Assembly (NCBI RefSeq): GCF_017876675.1
Contig: NZ_JAGIOI010000001.1
Coordinates: forward strand, 434,001-498,000
DNA from: Arthrobacter stackebrandtii
GTDB lineage: Bacteria; Actinomycetota; Actinomycetes; Actinomycetales; Micrococcaceae
Direction: 5' to 3'
DNA: 64,000 nucleotides
The position numbers and the translations under genes are program-made. Positions 60,301-64,000 of this stretch are shown piece by piece. The notes below the pieces were generated by a model. It did no database searches and had not been told where the DNA came from. It saw only the letters and a program-made list of their open reading frames with translations. Every line of letters starts with the position of its first letter. The stretch's first letter is position 1.

Positions 60301-62361
60301 CTACCAGCCGGTGATGATCTTGATGGCTCCGCCGCCGGAGGTGGCGCCCGGAATGGGAAGCACGGCGATGTCGGCCGAATCCTCCGTGGACAGCAACTGC
60401 GAACCAAACGTTGGTGCACCCGCCACGGACACCAGCACGGCCGCTGTCTGCCCGCCCAGGGTTTCCCGCGGATCCACGGACAGTGTGGTGCCGGCCTTCA
60501 GGTCAAGGTCCTTGGCCTTGCCCAGCGTCCCGTCTTCGGCAATGGGCACCAGCCGCAGTGTCGCGGCGCCGGAGGGCGCAGTGAACACCAGCGACGACGC
60601 AACATCCGCCGGCACGGCCATCAGCTGGGAGCTTCCCAGCCGGTCGGTCGAGGGCGCGAAGGCCACGTCCACGGCATCGCCGGGCTTCGTGGAGTTGACC
60701 ATGCGCACCGTGGCCGCCACGGACTCGTCCGAGGAGATGCTGACTGAGTAGTCGCCCTCGGGAAGGCCCTTCAGCTCCAGCGGGGTGACGGAACCGGCAA
60801 GGGCAGTGAACACGCCGCCGTCCGGCAGCGCAACCTGGCCCTTGGGGCCGTACGCCTTGACCTCCACGACGGCGTCGCGGGCGCCGGGGACGGTGACCAG
60901 CAGGGCCGTGGACGCGTCGGCGTAGCCGTCCTGCTCGTAAATCTTGGTTGCCGCGGCCGGGTCCTGCACCCGCACGCCGGCAATGCCCAGCTCAGTGGCA
61001 GGCGCCTGCACGGGGGCGATGTAGTCCACGCCGCCGGGCGTGAGCCCGCGCAGGACCGACTGCTGGATGGCGGCACCCACGGCGCCGCCGGTGCTCTTGA
61101 CCTGCACGCTCAGCAGGTCCTGGTCGGGCGCCAGCCCGGCAAGGACCACCTGCCGCACAGTGCCCGGCGCCACGACAAGCCCCTTGCCGCCCGCCGTCTG
61201 CACCGGGCCCTGGCTGGAGAACAGCTCCAGGGAAACCGTGGCGGGGCTCGGGGAGGAGTTGGACAGCGACAGCACGGCCGTGCGGCCGATCGCCGTGCTG
61301 GCGCCCGTGAGCCACAACTCGTTGGACGGGGTCTGGCAGGTGGCGGCGGCAAGCCCGGTAAGGTCGCCGTCGCCGGCCTGGACCACCACGGCGCCGGCGC
61401 CCTGCGGCACCTCGCCGCCCAGCGGTGTGATGCGCAGCGCGGACGGCGCCCCGGCGTCCTGCCCGCGCAGCACCTTGGCGCGCATCTTCGGCTCGCCCGT
61501 CACCGTCTTCGCACCGGCATCGGCCACAGCCTCCTCCGACAGCGTGAACAGCGGTGAGAATGCCCCGTCGAGCGACTGCACGCTCGCTGCGGGGAGCCCG
61601 CCGTCGGCCTTGCTCAGGACCACTGTGCTCAGTTTCGTGGTGGTGGTGGAGGAGCCGGCGGCAAATTCCGGGTCAGCGCCTTCGGCCGCACCGGCCAGCA
61701 GCTGCGTGGGACCCAGGCAGTTGGAGGTGGCGTCACCCACCGGCAGCTGGTGGGGCAGGATTTCCGTCTGCGCCGTGGCGTTGACGCCCGGATACAGCGT
61801 CCCGGCCGCCACCGCCGCGGCCACCACGGCGAGGGTTGTGGTTCCAGCCACTACTGCAGGCCACCGACGGCGAATCTTGGTTTTGCTCCCGTCCCGCCTT
61901 TTCCCCTGCCCGGCCAGGGCAGGCTCGGGCGCCGCCGGGCGGGCCCTGCGCCGCCGGGACTGGGGCTGCACGGGTTCTCCTGCCGTGGCCGCAGCGTCCG
62001 GTGTGGCATCCGGCTTGGTGCCCGATTTGGTGCCAGGTGTGGCCTTGTCGGCGCCAGGCTTGGCGTTCTCGGCGGCAGCCTTCGGTGTGGCGTTGTCAGG
62101 CACGGTGTCGGGTGCGTGCTTTCCGGCCGGGGATTGACCTGCCGTGGCGCCCAGCATGGCGTACGCGGCGTCGGCGGTGGTGGCGCCGCCGGATGCGGTG
62201 GGCGGCACCACGGTGGCGGGCGCGGCATCACCGGGTGCAGGCGCGGCGGCGGGTGTGGCGCTGCCGGTTGCAGGGTCGGCTGCGGGAGCCTCCTTCGCGG
62301 CGGGCCGTTCAGGGAGCCTTTGCACTTCGCCGGGAACGCTCGGCTTGCGGATGTTGTCCAT
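60301..62361 (-). CDS. DUF5719-family membrane-anchored secreted protein
   Basis: A 686-residue protein. The first 160 residues are Ala/Pro/Thr-rich and low-complexity, ending in an Arg/Lys cluster (QSRRRRARP, then KIRRRW). One helix (about 167-189) is followed by a large extracellular part of repeated beta-rich units, for example LSNSSPSPATVSLELFS. Function unknown; family members occur in actinobacteria next to a large glycosyltransferase membrane protein, as here. The ATG comes one base after the upstream stop, with a GAGGTG site. Confidence 0.85.
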   Translation of the reverse strand: MDNIRKPSVPGEVQRLPERPAAKEAPAADPATGSATPAAAPAPGDAAPATVVPPTASGGATTADAAYAMLGATAGQSPAGKHAPDTVPDNATPKAAAENAKPGADKATPGTKSGTKPDATPDAAATAGEPVQPQSRRRRARPAAPEPALAGQGKRRDGSKTKIRRRWPAVVAGTTTLAVVAAAVAAGTLYPGVNATAQTEILPHQLPVGDATSNCLGPTQLLAGAAEGADPEFAAGSSTTTTKLSTVVLSKADGGLPAASVQSLDGAFSPLFTLSEEAVADAGAKTVTGEPKMRAKVLRGQDAGAPSALRITPLGGEVPQGAGAVVVQAGDGDLTGLAAATCQTPSNELWLTGASTAIGRTAVLSLSNSSPSPATVSLELFSSQGPVQTAGGKGLVVAPGTVRQVVLAGLAPDQDLLSVQVKSTGGAVGAAIQQSVLRGLTPGGVDYIAPVQAPATELGIAGVRVQDPAAATKIYEQDGYADASTALLVTVPGARDAVVEVKAYGPKGQVALPDGGVFTALAGSVTPLELKGLPEGDYSVSISSDESVAATVRMVNSTKPGDAVDVAFAPSTDRLGSSQLMAVPADVASSLVFTAPSGAATLRLVPIAEDGTLGKAKDLDLKAGTTLSVDPRETLGGQTAAVLVSVAGAPTFGSQLLSTEDSADIAVLPIPGATSGGGAIKIITGW

Positions 62362-62362
62362 G

Positions 62363-64000
62363 TCAGGCACCTCGACCAACCCTTTGCAATGATGCTTCAT
62401 CCCGGTACGCACCGGTGCGGCCGCGGCGTGCCCGGACGGGCAGCGCCAACAGCAGTGTCAGGCCAAACAGCACCAGCTGCACGGCGCGGATCGCCAGGTT
62501 CATGGGCTCGACGTAGCGGATCTCCAGCTGCCCGGCGCCGGCCGGCAGTTCAAAGGCCTGCGCCCAGCCGGCCGCGACCGCCTTCAGGGGTGCACCGTCC
62601 AGCGTGGCTTCCCAGCCGGCGTCGAAACGCTCAGCCATGACCACCCGGCGTGCGCCGTCGGCGGCCGGGATTGCAGCGACCACCGACTGGCCGAGGGATG
62701 CCACGGGTGCCACCACTGCCCCGTCGGCATCGACCAGCCGGACCCGGTTGATGACATCGCTGCTGCCGGGGTCCTTGTAGTTGGGCTTGACCCGCCAGAG
62801 CCAGCCGGATTCCGTGGGGCCCACGGTGTCCAGGCCGGGCACGGCCTCCAACTCGCCGGCCAGCAGTTCGGCAGCGGTGTCGCCGGGGCGGAGCACCACA
62901 AAGCCCACGCCGAGTTCAATGAGGCCGGGCCGCGGGTCGATCCCGGACTTGGAGAGAATCGTGGCAACGCTGCCCTCAAGGACGGCGGTGGCCGCATCAA
63001 CGGGGGCCAGCTGTTCCTCGCCGGGCGGTCCGGAAATCCTGGCTGCACCCGCCACCACATTGGTGGCGTCAAGCGTGGTGCCTTCGCCCTGCATGAGTGA
63101 GGCGTGCACGCCGCCGCCGGACAGCACGGTCAGCACAAGGGTGCGGCTGGCTTCGGGGCCGGTGCCACGATCCGCGGCCGTGGCGGGGATGATGCCCACT
63201 GTGGCGGCCTGCGGCAGGAACGGCCCCGTCAAGGAGGCTGCGGACAGCTGCCCCGTGAACTGCTGGGTGCTCCAGAGCCCCAGGCTGGCCACGGGCGCTG
63301 CCACCAGCAGCACGGAGAGCACGGCGGCCATGGTCCTGGCCATTCGGTGCCGGCCGGTGTCTGCACCGGCGTCCCAGGCGCGGCGGGCCAGCGCGTCAAA
63401 ACCAAGGAGGGCCGCACCCAGCAGCGCAAACAAGGCGAGAGAGATGGCGGGCCCGTTGAACGGCGTCACCAGATTGACGCCGTCGAACGCGACGGCGATG
63501 AACTTGCCGGCATAGGCGGCAGCCAGGCCCAGCATCGCCACGAGCCAGAGCACGCGGACCAGTCGGGTGCGGCGCAGGGGCAGCACCAGCGCCACTGCCG
63601 CCGCGAGCACCAGCGGTGCCCCAATGACGGCGACGGCCACCCAGCCGAGCCATGGTGCCGTGGCGAAATCGCCCAGGCCGGGGAGCCCCAGGCCCGGGTC
63701 CACCTGGTCGGGGAAGCCGAGCAGCTGCTGCCAGGCCGGTCCGGGGAAGGACACCAGCGGCATGCCGGGGTCGGCGAGCAGCGCCCGGGGGTTCTCCCAT
63801 GCGGACCAGCCCAGCGGCAGGAACAGTGCGGCCGGCGGGATGAGCGCCCACCAAATGGTCTTGCCGCGGCGGCCCGTGAACACGGCGGCCAGCACAATGC
63901 CCACCACGGCCACGGGGAACAGGCTCGGGGCGGCGGCGGTGGCCGCGGCGAGGGCCAGGCCGGCAGCGGCGGCGGCGGTCCACGAGGGGTTCCCGCCCAC
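62363..64000 (-). CDS. Large membrane protein, probably glycosyltransferase-fused (C-terminal part, cut by edge)
   Basis: The frame is open to base 64000, so only the last 545 residues or so are seen. They contain about eight helices in the first 260 residues, an extracellular region of about 260 residues (SSDVINRVRLVDADGAVVAP), and a final helix before an Arg-rich tail (PVRARRGRTGAYRDE). In related actinobacteria the protein starts with a GT2 glycosyltransferase domain, outside this window. It is coupled to the DUF5719 gene. The pairing suggests a surface-glycan role (inference). Confidence 0.75.
   Translation of the reverse strand: MGGNPSWTAAAAAGLALAAATAAAPSLFPVAVVGIVLAAVFTGRRGKTIWWALIPPAALFLPLGWSAWENPRALLADPGMPLVSFPGPAWQQLLGFPDQVDPGLGLPGLGDFATAPWLGWVAVAVIGAPLVLAAAVALVLPLRRTRLVRVLWLVAMLGLAAAYAGKFIAVAFDGVNLVTPFNGPAISLALFALLGAALLGFDALARRAWDAGADTGRHRMARTMAAVLSVLLVAAPVASLGLWSTQQFTGQLSAASLTGPFLPQAATVGIIPATAADRGTGPEASRTLVLTVLSGGGVHASLMQGEGTTLDATNVVAGAARISGPPGEEQLAPVDAATAVLEGSVATILSKSGIDPRPGLIELGVGFVVLRPGDTAAELLAGELEAVPGLDTVGPTESGWLWRVKPNYKDPGSSDVINRVRLVDADGAVVAPVASLGQSVVAAIPAADGARRVVMAERFDAGWEATLDGAPLKAVAAGWAQAFELPAGAGQLEIRYVEPMNLAIRAVQLVLFGLTLLLALPVRARRGRTGAYRDEASLQRVGRGA

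Overview
The window reads as chromosomal DNA of a high-GC Gram-positive actinobacterium, most likely Micrococcaceae (Arthrobacter or a close relative). The grounds are G/C-rich third codon positions, frequent GTG starts, a RpfB-type resuscitation factor, L,D-transpeptidases, a protein O-mannosyltransferase, DUF3499, DUF5719, TgpA-like and SpoIIM/RDD proteins, and gene orders shared with other actinobacteria (pth-rplY-prs-glmU, ispE-rsmA-rpfB-tatD, and divergent rsmI/pmt). The genus is inferred from recalled protein similarity, not from a search.

Layout. 1-11.5 kb (minus strand): a tightly overlapping surface-polysaccharide operon. Read from its promoter side it holds a possible small leader ORF, a polyprenyl-phosphate sugar-1-phosphate transferase, a Gfo/Idh dehydrogenase, an NAD sugar epimerase, two DegT aminotransferases around a PglD/NeuD acyltransferase, a flippase, two GT4 glycosyltransferases, and a third glycosyltransferase cut by the window edge. 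11.5-17.4 kb: a control region with phased AGTACT palindromes, then two large overlapping LAL-type LuxR regulators. 17.5-21.5 kb: pth, rplY, prs, glmU and tRNA-Gln. 21.7-24.8 kb: an orphan AbiEi/DUF559-like gene, two copies of a palindromic repeat and an ABC-F ATPase. 24.8-29.3 kb: ispE, rsmA, rpfB and tatD. 29.4-34.4 kb: a MoxR/DUF58/transglutaminase operon on the plus strand. 34.6-41.6 kb: aldehyde dehydrogenase, GrpB, rsmI, pmt, an HPr-kinase/PqqD-like fusion and signal peptidase I. 41.7-45.2 kb: a low-molecular-weight tyrosine phosphatase and a BY-kinase/co-polymerase (a Wzb/Wzc pair), then a DUF1461 membrane protein. 45.3-52.7 kb: SGNH hydrolase, DUF4232 lipoprotein, SpoIIM and RDD membrane proteins, and two tandem L,D-transpeptidases. 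53.2-55.9 kb: a Mn/Zn-type ABC importer. 56-64 kb: MBL hydrolase, ahcY, Trm112-like, DUF3499, metallopeptidase, DUF5719 and a large membrane protein cut by the edge.

How the parts fit. Most of the window serves the cell envelope. The operon at the left makes and flips a polysaccharide repeat unit that probably carries amino sugars. The phosphatase/kinase pair at 42-44 kb would control chain length or export, glmU supplies UDP-GlcNAc, and RpfB, the L,D-transpeptidases, signal peptidase and Pmt remodel or decorate the wall. Similar direct repeats (GTMAC, 11-bp period) upstream of rpfB and the first L,D-transpeptidase suggest shared control, possibly by MtrA.

Most notable for follow-up: the HprK/PqqD fusion, the phased AGTACT array next to paired regulators of which one has a broken P-loop, the mirror-image lepB/phosphatase promoters with a probable leaderless phosphatase mRNA, and the palindromic repeat pair at 22.6-22.9 kb. 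I saw no CRISPR array, prophage, transposase or rRNA gene.
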